A DNA stretch of 64,000 nucleotides. Origin: Phoenix dactylifera (taxonomy: Eukaryota > Streptophyta > Magnoliopsida > Arecales > Arecaceae). Position 1 is the first letter of the stretch. The number at the start of each line of letters is the position of its first letter. The stretch lies in NCBI RefSeq assembly GCF_009389715.1, contig NW_024067684.1:558001-622000 (forward strand). The letters are read 5' to 3'. The notes below the pieces were generated by a model, which saw only the letters and a program-made list of their open reading frames with translations, was not told the DNA's origin and made no database searches. Of the stretch, positions 26,353-36,960 are shown one piece after another. The translations under genes and the position numbers were made by a program.

Positions 26353-26366
26353 TCTAGTACCAACTT
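26353..26366 (-). promoter_or_regulatory. Degenerate tRNA-Met primer binding site of the second gypsy
   Basis: The reverse complement reads AACAAGTTGGTACTAGAGG, close to the plant initiator-Met site TGGTATCAGAGC. It directly follows an LTR-type CA end, supporting the 5' LTR boundary at 26366. Confidence 0.5.
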
Positions 26367-26900
26367 GTTGCCATTAAGGACCGGCTTGATCCAAGCGCTG
26401 AGCAGATGAGGATGCTAGAGGACTCAGTGGTGAGTTGTTCGGGTTGTACAAAGCTACAGTCTGTTCTGGGCTGCTTTAAGGAACTTTGATTGCACCTAGG
26501 ATCTTGTTTCGTGACCGAGCTTTGACCTAAAACAGCAAAAACGAAGAAGTTCTCAAGCTGGAGAGTGTTTGATAAGAGACCCTCTAATGCCTAAGTCAAG
26601 ATGATACTCGAGGTACAAAGGAGGTTCTTTGGGAGTGACAGTGCAATAACCTGTCAGAACACCAGAGCATTTACCTCAAAGATCTTCCTGAGAGTGGATT
26701 GTAGGTTCGACCATGATTGATAGGCCACTGCACATTTCGAGAATTATACGTGAGCATTTCATACACGCATCACGCCTGCACATCTCGTGGGTGGGACTTC
26801 GGAAACCGCCCAAGATCATGGCCAAGAGGAATTTTGAAATTTCAAAAGCCATCCACACGCTCCTAGGCTTGCCACGTGCTAGATCCTGATTAGTAGTTCA
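26366..26900 (-). mobile_element. Probable 5' LTR remnant of the second gypsy
   Basis: The left end TGTTGCCATTAAGG abuts the primer binding site. The right boundary could not be fixed because the 3' LTR was not found for comparison. Confidence 0.35.
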
Positions 26901-29611
26901 GAGGCCTTGTGAAAACCTTTGGTTGGCCAGCCTTTTGTATGAGCTATAGTCGGTCCTAAGCCACATCTCTTATATATTAAACTCCATAGTTTATAACATG
27001 AGTGAAACTTTTCCTATGAATAGTATATGTCCATAAATATGTACGTTTAGTTGAAGTTATTATCAGACAGATCGACTTAGAAGATGAGCATTTGGTAGCG
27101 ATAGCAAGTTAAATAGAGTAACAACATTAGCCCACCAAAAGCTTGGATAGCATTGAAAATAATAAAAGAAAGTAGAAAATTTAGAATAACAGGTGTATTT
27201 TTGTGAAGAAAGCAGCTGCAACAAAAAAGAACTATACAATTATTCTTGCCTGTTTAGTAATAAGTTGCAAAAAAATTATTGAATAACTCATGAAAGGATT
27301 GTAAGGATGGTAAAATGTATAACTGTTTGTTTGTAACTAAATTAATTCTATTTAGTTAATTTTGAACGTACTTAGCGGACTATATATGCTAGTACATTGC
27401 AACCGATGCACTCATAGATCTCACAATTGAAGTGCTTGTTTTAAGTGTTCTTTGAAGTCTGAAAAGAACCAAAATTAAGAAAAATTTTAATGATCTTTTT
27501 CAGGATTGATCTTTGGTCTTACATAATGAAATCCTTTCAAATATATGCATCAGGTCTTTGCACTATTGTCTAGAGTATATATATTGACAATTGTTTAGAA
27601 ATTTTAAATTGTATTCGGAAACGCCAAACCCTAACAATCTTTGAAATCAGATAGACTAAACAAATTAATTCACTTGTTAGTACATTAAGCAAAACCAACT
27701 TATACAACAATGTCCACTGCATATTTGTGTGTATGCATATGTTTTATACTGAATTCCAAAGTAACTTCTATATGGCCATAGAATTCTGCCGGAATGCATA
27801 TACGATGACCGTGCACCCACCTTCAGATCCAACACATTACCTACGTTTGGAAAAATTATGTATAACTGATACAAAAATTTTCATATTTTATGATGAACGT
27901 TGAGGAACAGATCCAACAAGCAAGAACATCCATTTTGTAGTCCAATATATAGGTAAACGAAGGATAGTAGCTGCCAAGTCATAGCCCATGGGCAAACCAG
28001 TTGGCTACCTGTCCTCTCATCTCTAGTAGAATGAGTGGTCTCAAATGATTAAATCTATTGAACAGCAATAGATAATCATGAGCTTATTGCCAGTCCCTGA
28101 TTTCTTCCATCATTAGAACATAGATGGTGACTTCTCTCCACTATGTTAATGTCCAAATACTTAATAGTGGTGTGAATGTCTTCTCATGGGAAAACATGTG
28201 GAGAATCAATTGTTATCGAAAACTGTCATGATTTTCTTTTGGGCAGTGGAAGAGAAAGGGACGTATCTATGGAACAAGGCCGATGGTGTCAAATCTTAGC
28301 TAAAGGCATTATTAGATAAACTACTAAAGTTACAATTCATTAAAACTGAGCTTGAGAGAAGATTATTCCACCTTTTCTTTCGACTACCCTTCAACCTTCT
28401 GTACTTTGTTTACATTTTTTTCATAATATAGTTATATAGCTCTTGAAGAAAATGAATTATGCCTAACGGAAATTTAAAAAAAGTAAAATATATGCATGTG
28501 CTACCCATAGTGATAAAGAGACAAAATGAGATATGTTTTTATGATTACGATTCATCCCAATGGAACTAAGAAATTTCTATTTGATTCCAAGCTTACCTAC
28601 CAAAAGCATGTGAAGATTTGTGCGAATGTGTATTTAGTCCCATATCGGTTATGTACTGGATAGATTTTAAGTATATATATAGGATATAGAAATCTAAATA
28701 ATATCTTCTGACTAGTTTTTTTCGGGTGAGATCCTATGTTGTTATAAATAGTATCAAAATGGGTCCGGTCCATGACTCATATGGACTATGGAACACTGCA
28801 GCGCAAATTCATTAGGGTTGATCATAGATTGATTATAGTATTTGTGATTCGATTTGATCATATTTGAATTTTTAGCATGGTGAGGATGGTAAGATTTATG
28901 GGAAGGAACCTATCTAAACTCGATAATAACTTTTGACCTTACCAAAATAATAGGAACATGATTACGTGGCATAGAATACGAACAAAGGTGCAAACTCTTC
29001 CTTCAGCGGTAAGATGTCCCTTGTATTGGGAGAAGGCTTCTCCTTCATACCACCTCCAAGACAATTTGCATATATGTTAAATTTCACAATGTACATATGT
29101 TCTGTCTCTTTTGATTAATTGCCTATCAGGAAAACACGCCACAGACCTCTAAATAGAGGAATTCTTCACATGAAATATAGAAAACACTTATAGAATACTA
29201 TGCTCCTTGCGCTCTGAACCCTCTATCCAATTCTCTCCACGAAAACTCCAACAATAACACACTCAGAACGCATGCAATGGTATCCTACCATCAGCATGCA
29301 AAATAGTAATACTAAAACCCTCCCTATTTTAGATGCTCTCTGTCTTTGAACTCTACCTCTGTGTAGTAACTAAAATAAAGAATGCAATACAAAGTAATCA
29401 ATATAGGGTAGTAAATCTGTCAATATATTGCTGGGTAACAACTACCATAGCCCTATGATTCAAGAGAGCAAAGTTTTAGTCAATTAGATTTGTGCTCTTG
29501 AAAAACTAACAACTTATTATAACTAATAACGGTACATTCGAATAAACAATATTTCTCTGTACATGTGATTAGCGAATAAATATTAGCCCTAACCAAGCAA
29601 AGAAGTGCATT
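26901..29611. other. Intergenic DNA downstream of CYP94
   Basis: No gene was seen. Near 28637 there is TTTAGTCCCATATCGGTTATG, then a TATATATATAGGATA stretch and, near 28748, AGTATCAAAATGGG. This order resembles a decayed short LTR with a primer binding site, but no second repeat was found. Confidence 0.4.
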
Positions 29612-30155
29612 TCAGCAAGTCCCAGCATATGAATATTGGTAATAAGACCTAGGCCGTAATTCTGGCGGCAAGGCAGTGGAGCCCTCTTTATACTTTCTGC
29701 GGCGCACCCGGACTGGTAGTCCACCTTCCAGGCCGGCCGTGAGGCCGGGGGAAAATTTTGGCGGCCGGCTCCCGTCGATCACGTCGACGTCGAATCCCTG
29801 GACTACGGACGCAATCACAGTCTTCATCTCCATCAGTGCCATCTCCTTTCCGAGACAGACGCGGAGACCACCTTGGAACACTGGGTACTTGAACGGGTTT
29901 TCGCATGCGAACACGCCGTTCTTCAGCCACCGCTCCGGCCGGAATTCCCCGCAGTCGGTCCCCCACAACTCCTCCATCCTCCCCATGGCGTATGCATGGT
30001 AGGTCACCCTCGTCCCCCTGCTAATGAATGTCCCGTCCGGCAGGATGTCATCATCGACGGAGAATTTCGAGTTAAACTGCACCGGCGGGTACAGCCTCAT
30101 GCTCTCATAGAGCGCTGCACGCACATAATGCATCTCTCTCAATTGATCATAGCTT

Positions 30156-30192
<37 letters not shown>

Positions 30193-31192
30193 TCCACGTC
30201 ACCTGCTCAATCTCGCTGCGAATTTTGGACTGGGCCGCCGGGTGTCGTGAGAGCAGCATGAAGAAGCTCGTCAAGGCGGAGGAAACGGTGTCGCGGCCGG
30301 CGAGCATGAAGCTGACGACAATGTCGCGGAGGTACCGGTCGTCGTCAACGGAGACCATGAAGCGGGAGAGGAGGTCATGGGAGGATGAGAACCCAAGCTT
30401 CCTTCTTTGGCAGATGAGCTCCTCAGCGAGGAGGTCGAGGACCCGAATTGCTCGCCGGAGCTCCCGCTCCGACCCCGAATTCAAAAGCCGCTTGGCCTTC
30501 CATATCGCGGGTACCGTCGCCGCTGCGCGCCGTGCCGACAGCCTCGAGGCCGTGTCGAAGGCTGCCGCAAACTCCGACATGGGCAGCGACAGCTCGAGGC
30601 AGCCTGGGTCCAATCCAAAGGAAATCTTGCATATGTTATCAAAGGCGAACCGCCGGAAAACGTTCTGGAAGTCGAGAACCTGACCGGTGTCGGCAGCTGA
30701 GTCAAGGAGAGGGAGGAGGCGGCGGCAGACCTCGGAGGAGACGATGCGGAAGGCAAAGGACCGGACGGACATCGAGCCCAGCTCGGCGGAGGCAAGCATG
30801 CGCTGGAAGCGCCAGAGGTCACCGTCGACGTTGAAGATGCCGCGGCCGAGGAAATCGCCGAGGATCGAAGAGAAGGGCTTCCCCTTGGGATAATTATCGA
30901 ATCGGGATTTAAGCATGTGCTCGACGTTGTCGGGGTTTGCGGTGATGGTGTTGCGGAGGACATGGATGTGAATGGTGCGCGTTGGCGATTGGCGGAGGAG
31001 GTGGGTGTACCAGTCGCTGAGGTTATCGAAATCGGCCCTCCACGACGATGTCACGTAGGCCTCGCAGACTGGACAATTGCACCACCATGGCCGGGATCTT
31101 AGAAGCTGAAGTAGAAGAGTAAAGACTAGAAAGATAGAAGTGAAGGAGAAAAGGAAGAGGGACAAATGGGATTCGAGAGCTTCCAATTCCAT
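29612..31192 (-). CDS. Cytochrome P450, CYP94C1-like (jasmonate catabolism)
   Basis: Intronless 526-aa P450. By homology to CYP94C1 it would oxidise 12-hydroxy-JA-Ile to 12-carboxy-JA-Ile at the ER, switching off the jasmonate signal. Visible features: N-terminal hydrophobic anchor (about residues 9-32); CYP94-type WWCNCPVCEAYVTSSW; NYPKGKPFS; GRGIFNVDGDLWRFQR; I-helix AGRDT (298-302); K-helix ESMR (363-366); VTYHAYAMGRME; FRPERW (417-422); haem loop FQGGLRVCLG (439-448) with Cys446; then KEMALMEMK. Oddities: an eleven-glycine run (335-345) from a GCC repeat, the haem-loop residues before Arg are GL where relatives usually have AGP or AGA, and a tail of about 25 residues beyond the usual end. 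GC content is much higher than the surroundings. A TATA element lies about 105 bp upstream and a solo LTR about 170 bp upstream. Family assignment is firm; the subfamily and activity are inferred. Confidence 0.93.
30157..30192. repeat. (GCC)n trinucleotide repeat inside CYP94
   Basis: About 12 GCC units. On the minus coding strand they encode the eleven-glycine run between EQVTWS and ASYDQ, in the loop preceding the K-helix. Confidence 0.95.
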
Positions 31193-31295
31193 ATCCTACT
31201 AGATTTTTTTGGCTTGTAGAGTACGAGAGGAAAGAGGTAGGAAACCGAGGGGAGGTGTGTTCTATCTATAATCAATCCTCATCCTCTATAATGTA

Positions 31296-31305
31296 ATTTA
31301 TATAG
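31296..31305 (-). promoter_or_regulatory. TATA box of CYP94
   Basis: CTATATAAAT on the minus strand, about 105 bp upstream of the ATG, implying a 5' UTR of about 70-80 bp. It lies only about 58 bp from the boundary of the upstream solo LTR. Confidence 0.65.
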
Positions 31306-31370
31306 TAGTAATTACTCCCTTCTTATTTATCTATCCAATATCAATCCAAAAAGGCTTAGTCCTGTGATAT

Positions 31371-31412
31371 ACGGGGCTGAAATCGGCATCTCCAGCCGAC
31401 TTTAGCCCCGTG
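31371..31412. repeat. Imperfect inverted repeat (hairpin) near the LTR start
   Basis: ACGGGGCTGAAATCGGC pairs with GCCGACTTTAGCCCCGT across a 7-base loop, with two mismatches. Confidence 0.75.
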
Positions 31413-32039
31413 CTTCTTTTGGAAGGAACCAGAGCAGAGGACCACGATCCTCTCCAACTTCTTTGGGGGCCACCGGGGCGAAGACGTCGCGGGCATCCCG
31501 CAGCACCCCCCTCTAGCTAATCCACGGCCGTGGATTTCGCTCGGCCGCCGCGATTCACGACCACCTCCAAGCCTTCCTCCCTCTCCTCAGTCTCCTCTTC
31601 CTCTCCTTCCTCTCTCTTCCTCCTTTGTCTGGTGACCGGCGTGCTCTCCCGGCCGAGTGCCGTCCGAATCGCCTTCCCGACCTTCCCCTGTTTCGTGATC
31701 CATCCCTCGGTTCCGAGCGCCGCCACCGCCGCTTAACTGCCGGATCGAGCAGCCGCGGCCGAGATCTCCCTTCCGCCGTCTCTGCCACCGCCGATAAGCT
31801 CCCTCCAGCCTTTGATTCCAAGATTAATCATGTCGTATTTTTTTCTATTTCGTCCCCATAAACCGAGATCTTCATGCTGGTCACCGCAGCGGCTGCTGGC
31901 CGCCACTGCGGTCGGCTGGCCATCGATCGGGCATCAGCCTCCGCCACCTAGGCCGGCCACCTCGCCGGCTCCCTACTCCTTCCTTCTTGTTCCCTTCTTC
32001 CCCTGTTCTTGGATGAATCGGAAAGAAGAGAGGCCATTT

Positions 32040-32165
32040 GTGGGCCGTGAGCAGTACTTTGGGCCCTGTTGGGCCATACCCATTGTGGGCCCAATTTGGG
32101 CCCAGATCAGCCATATTAGGGCCCTATTTGGGCCGTACCCTGTGTGGGCCCAACTTGGGCCCAGT
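32040..32165. repeat. GGGCCCAA-type short repeats in the LTR
   Basis: GTGGGCCCAATTTGGGCCCA and close variants (TGGGCC, TTGGGCCC) recur at least eight times. GGGCCCA is itself a plant TCP/UP1-type promoter word, but here it is part of the LTR. Confidence 0.7.
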
Positions 32166-32255
32166 CCAAATCCGAAATCCAAAATTCGAACCCGAAATCC
32201 AATAGTATTATTTTTGATTTTTCTTAGCTCTGAAATTAACAAATAAATTAATTAA

Positions 32256-32284
32256 ATGTATAGGTCGGGGGGGGGGGGGGGGAG
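32256..32284. repeat. Poly-G tract at the left edge of the psbC insert
   Basis: A run of about 16 G, one A, then six G directly precedes the psbC reading frame. Another run of about ten G ends the insert near 32554-32563. Confidence 0.95.
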
Positions 32285-32285
32285 G

Positions 32286-32567
32286 GGGGAAGTTATAGAC
32301 ACCTTTCCATACTTTGTATCTGGAGTACTTCACTTAATTTCCTCTGTAGTCTTAGGCTTTGGTGGTATTTATCATGCGCTTCTTGGACCTGAGACTCTTG
32401 AAGAATCTTTTCCATTTTTCGGTTATGTATGGAAAGATGGAAATAAAATGACTACAATTTTGGGTATTCACTTAATTTTGTTAGGTATAGGTGCTTTTCT
32501 TCTAGTACTCAAGGCTCTTTATTTTGGGGGCATATATGATACCTGGGCCCCTGGGGGGGGGGAGATG
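32286..32567 (+). pseudogene. psbC: Plastid-derived psbC (CP43) fragment, nuclear insertion
   Basis: About 93 codons encode an internal segment of the photosystem II CP43 protein, including [48 protein letters not shown] and [13 protein letters not shown]. This is the loop-to-helix part of CP43, well inside the roughly 470-aa protein. It has no start, no upstream or downstream psbC sequence and no neighbouring plastid genes, so it is a dead nuclear plastid insertion (NUPT). Only a few residues differ from the CP43 sequence as I recall it (for example KDGNK where KDRNK is usual), suggesting a fairly recent transfer or slow decay. It lies inside the probable solo LTR, so it inserted after that LTR or was carried within it. 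Confidence 0.93.
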
Positions 32568-33456
32568 TGAACCTGATCCGCCTACCTGAAGTAGGAGTTA
32601 AGCGAGAAGAGGTAAGTAACTTAGTACTTCAAGTGTGATTTTCAAATTATCTGATAAACTAATTAAGTTTTGATATATATTTTGTATTCAGTAAAATGGG
32701 TCAGGCATGTTAAATTTTATTTGAAAATCATGTTATATGCTATGAAATCCGTAAAATATGACTGGACAATTTATGAAATCTATTTTTGTATATATGCATT
32801 CTCAGCATGGCTATGATCTGTTCTGTTCTGTTCTGGCCCCTCCAATGGGGATTATACGTTGGACCTGTCGACTTGTAATATGTGAGGAACCGGTTTCGAC
32901 ACCGCACCACCGGTGATTAGAATAGTGATTTTTGGACACCGTTGCCACCGGTGACGAACAATAGTGATTTTTGGCACTTTGTGCAACCCATGCCAATGGG
33001 TTACGTGGTTGTAGCCTATTATGTTGAGATTCTGATATCAGAGTTTTTGGTAAAAATAATAATAAGTTTTGAAAAGAGCAAAACGATGTTATTTGTGATT
33101 TATTCTCAGTCATTATTTTGTATTTGATCTGATATGCTTTGACCCCACTCTGGGGTATTTTGTTGCTTACTGGGCTAGCGTAGCTCATTATTATATTTTT
33201 TCTATTTTTCAAATCCAGAGACTTGATTGCACGGGATTGGGGAGTGCGCTAGACTTTTCGATTATTCCTTTAGTTATTGGCATTTTAGTTAGATTAGCTT
33301 GGACATTGAATTATATTCGCATATGCTATTTTGAAACTTTATAAAACTGCTTTGAATATTTTAATTATTTATATCAATTTTAAGTATTTGTATTCGCTTT
33401 GATATAATCAGCTGTCTTGCACGCTTGTACGACTCGCCATGGAAGCGTGCGGCATC

Positions 33457-33484
33457 TGTCACGCTCCGAGCTCAGGGCGTGACA
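33457..33484. repeat. 28-bp imperfect palindrome at the LTR end
   Basis: Arms TGTCACGCTCC and AGGGCGTGACA around GAGCTC; the second arm is repeated once more just downstream, ending at 33505. Confidence 0.85.
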
Positions 33485-33505
33485 CTCCGAGCTCGGGGCG
33501 TGACA

Positions 33506-33829
33506 GTCCAATGGTAGAGACTAGAAAAATATATTTGAAAAAATGGGTCAAGGGGTCTAAATCTTTAATGAAATGAAGGGAAGGTTGGGCGGTCTAGAAC
33601 AAGGGGAGGGTTGGGAAGTAAGGACGGGTAACGTGGGATTGAGAGGTTCCATAAATTATTAAACAAAAAAAAAAAGTAAAAACATAAGGTTGAAAGCGAT
33701 AAGGCAGGTATGTACTCACATTAGGTTATTTTGAACTTACAAGGTTAAAAAATGCCAGCAGGCCATGACCCGATAAACATTATGGACTAGTAATTTGGTT
33801 TGACGTAGCATCGCATGAGTCACACTGAC

Positions 33830-33889
<60 letters not shown>

Positions 33890-35200
33890 TATATTCTACA
33901 CCTATGCATCATGGCAATAGTGCATCAGATCAATCAGGTTTTTTATTTCCGTGGGCTCCATTTATCATTCTATAGATTCTACAAATCTTATAAGTTCTTG
34001 TCCTCTCGTGTGCTTCTATGTGATGCATGTGGTGTATGATATAATTTCTTATTGCAAATAACCAACACGTGGCCTCACAAAAATTCTATCGTCCAATATG
34101 GGAATCAAAACCAATTTGGGCCCTCCTATCTTTTTAACAAAGAATATAGGAGAAAGAATATTGTAATCATCATGGGGTGAGCATAGTAGGTATTGGCCGG
34201 AGACCCACCCAGTTAGCTTTTGTAATATGTTTTCTAGTACATTGCCATACGTAATATAATGTCAGTATAATGCCAATATAAAGGTACACCATATAACATA
34301 ATACATCCAACGCCATAAAAATCTATGTGGCATTGTTAATGGGTCCTAGAATCTAGATGTAGAGCTGCACGCAAGGAATTTTGGTCGCGGCAGTCGGCAG
34401 TTTACCTTTTGCGGATGCATGTATGAGTCCCATCATGTTATCGAAAGGGTGATGGATGGGTGTTTTGTAAGTATCGATCTGTTTGATATAATTAACACTG
34501 TGAAACAAATAGTTCCATAGGGTTCATCCATTAGCTTTTCATGGCCATGACGGTCGAGAGTCATGTTGGGTCCAATGTGCTCTTGTTTTCTTCCCGTGTT
34601 GATTGGGATGTTGCATTTAAAGTCTTAACAATGGTGACATCATGGTGATTCTGTCGCTCAACTGGACACTTGCACAGCATAACTAGGCGATGGGATAATT
34701 AAATTAAGTGTTTTTTTATTTAATTATTAAGATACTTTTCCTGCCTCACGAGAGCACCTCCATTGTTATTGTAAGTTTTCCGAGAAATTTGATTAAAATG
34801 CCATGTTACAGGGGTTTCAAGTTTTATACGTCACAAAAGTTGATAGTTTGTAAACAAAAAAGCCAAGCCGACCCAAATTTCTCTTTGAGCAACGAGTTTG
34901 TTAATAGTTATGAGAATATTTTCTCTTAAGCATATATACTGATCAACTCAATTAAGCTTGATCTTTGTATTTATATAGAGTTGCAAGTGACGAAAAGGCA
35001 ACGTCTTCCGCTTAATATGTGGATAGAAATATCTGTTTGTCATACGTGTTACTTTTTTATTGGAAGCAACCTCACCTGCATAATAATGCACCCGGGAAAA
35101 GGCGATGTGCAAGCATGACACCTTTTATGAATAGATGTGAAGTGTTGTAAGGATAAAAGAAACGAAAAATCCAAGGCTAATGATAGAAATCCAACCTGAT
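33506..35200. other. Intergenic DNA with a compound microsatellite
   Basis: No gene was recognised. A (TC)n(AC)n microsatellite occupies 33831-33885. Confidence 0.5.
33831..33885. repeat. (TC)13(AC)15 compound microsatellite
   Basis: Uninterrupted TC units to about 33856, followed directly by AC units to 33885. Confidence 0.97.
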
Positions 35201-36960
35201 CTGTTTTAGAGGACCTATAGGTCTGAGCTAGGTTCTAAAATTGGACCATTCTATTTTTTTGGTCAGATTTGGGTCAACCCAATTTGGACCCGACCTGGAA
35301 CCGACCCGACCCATTTTTTGGGGTCAATTTTGGATTATTTATCTAACGACTTGATTCAATCCGACCTGAACCCAGATTACCCATTTAGACCCGCGGCCCA
35401 CAGGCCGCAGCCGCAACTCACAGAAAAAATCGCTCAGACAGTCGGCTTCCGTGAGGAGTCCTCATGCCCTTAACCCATTCATTGCTTGATTAAGCTTTCA
35501 GCCCAGGCTAGCCAGACCCATAATCCTATTCACTCTCTTTCGAAGGGGATCCATCACCCCATTCGTAATCTCTGTTAGCCCATCCATTACCCCATTCTTT
35601 CCCAACTCCCGATTCTCCATTTCTCACCTGAGTGCTGAGGCGGAGGAACCCTAGAGAAAACCCTTCCTTTCCGGATCGATCTCTCCCTTCATGCTCGTCC
35701 AAAACCGTAGAGCCTGCAGCGATTTAGCAAGTCTCTCCGACGTGCTTCGCCCCTTCTCCTAAAGTATCTCCCTCCTCCGAAACCCTAAATCTGCAACTTG
35801 CCCTCCATTATTATCCTTCATTCTCTCTTCTTCGATTCCTCCTCCTCTAGATATTCCTCCCTTCTTCGATTCTTCGAAACCCTAAGTCTTCCTCCTCAAG
35901 ATATTACTCCAGTTTGGGTCCTTGTATAACCCTAGGTTTCAGCATTTTTTTAGATATTTTTGACTATTTGATGAAATGCGTAAGTGGGCTTCTAGGTGCC
36001 GGTCTTGGCTCTGTTTTCCACCTGACTTTCTGTGTGAATGCATTTTTTTCCTATGGGAGGAATGAGACATCTCCTTCTAGGTAATTTGTTCTATTTGCAT
36101 GATTGGTTAATTGTTCCGTGACAATAATATTGGCTGTGTTTGAAGTTTAACTTGTGACATGCTATGACAACATCATCTTGAAGTGTTCTCATTTGCCACT
36201 GCATGTTTGACTGCCATCAATTGTAGAGAAAATGTTGTGTGCAGATTGATTAAGGAGGTCTTGTCCCCTTCTCTAGATTAATTGCTCTTTAGATGACAAC
36301 TTATATTTATTTTCCTGGATTTTGGTTATGAGAAGTGAAAACATAGTGTGAAGGAATTGTCACATTTCTGCAATCCAAGGTGCAGATGAATTTTACTTGG
36401 CCATGTTTTTGCAGCTTTGGCTTAGGATTTTGGTGATAATTATGAGTTTTGATCCTCTGAAACTTTGAGAAGTTTTTTAATTAATGCACTATATGATCAG
36501 AAAAAGAAAGCCTGGTAGTCACATTTATAATATCTCGCACTATTTGAGTTAGGTGTTACGATAGGGTGTATACATTTATATATCCATGAAAACTCATACA
36601 AAGATAAACTAGTGCACAATTGAAACACTTAAAACTAGTAGGTGCTGTAAGTTATATACAACCAGTGTATAATGTGGCTGAAATTTCTATTTTTCAATAC
36701 TTGATAGTTGGTAGAGATTTGATGCTAGCGGACTTTTTAGTATGCTTGCTTACAAATGGATCATATCATTTGCCCTCCTGCTTTTATTACATAGGATTAG
36801 TTTATTTTAAATATTCATTTGTAGTGAATATTGAGGTAGAAAACCAAAAAGACAAGGCTAAATGCAATTATTGCTATTTTATTTTTCAGCCGATCCTAAA
36901 AATGGGACAAGTCGTCTTCACAAACATACAAATAACTGTAAGGCAAAAAAAATCTTGATA
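35200..36960 (+). other. Non-coding stretch, probably 5' part of the hAT element
   Basis: Starts with a C/G-rich segment of ACCCGACC-type words (35270-35400), then CT-rich DNA and AT-rich sequence leading into the transposase remnant. No terminal inverted repeats could be fixed. Confidence 0.3.

Larger units (their letters stand above)
17272..26365 (-). mobile_element. Second degenerate Ty3/gypsy retrotransposon
   Basis: Minus-strand remnant. Order of decayed domains from high to low coordinates: gag (25254-25800 and 22750-23184, split by a nested solo LTR), protease (22280-22537), reverse transcriptase (about 21240-21900), RNase H (about 20480-20660), integrase (19270-20233). A tRNA-Met-like primer binding site (reverse complement TTGGTACTAGAGG) lies at about 26353-26366, just inside a probable 5' LTR starting at 26366. 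All domains have stops. The 3' end is unclear: 17272-18300 has unexplained open frames and 18318-18790 is a tandem array. Confidence 0.85.
31363..33505 (+). mobile_element. Probable gypsy-type (Tekay/Del-like) solo LTR upstream of CYP94
   Basis: Begins TGTGATATACGGGGCTG and ends GAGCTCGGGGCGTGACA. The flanks are AGTCC on the left (31358-31362) and GTCCA on the right (33506-33510), so the duplication is AGTCC if the final A is shared. Near the right end is a 28-bp imperfect palindrome (33457-33484) centred on GAGCTC, a feature I associate with Tekay-type LTR ends. It is GC-rich, contains GTGGGCCCAA repeats (32040-32165), has no retroviral coding domains and carries a psbC insert. The left boundary is less certain than the right. 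Confidence 0.6.

Noticed and set aside
28620..28810. A TRIM-like LTR with AGTCCCATATCGG and a PBS-like word
   Set aside because: No second LTR and no target duplication were found, so it is noted only as intergenic content.
29676..31102. Long open frames on the plus strand and in other minus frames opposite the P450
   Set aside because: GC-rich coding DNA creates open shadow frames; only the 526-codon minus frame shows P450 motifs in order.
31371..31412. Terminal inverted repeat of a small DNA transposon in the CYP94 promoter
   Set aside because: The two arms are adjacent (hairpin) and lie at the start of the larger LTR, so the LTR reading explains them better.
32256..32570. A functional psbC-like nuclear gene
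   Set aside because: It is an internal fragment without start, transit peptide or the rest of CP43, bounded by poly-G, inside an LTR.
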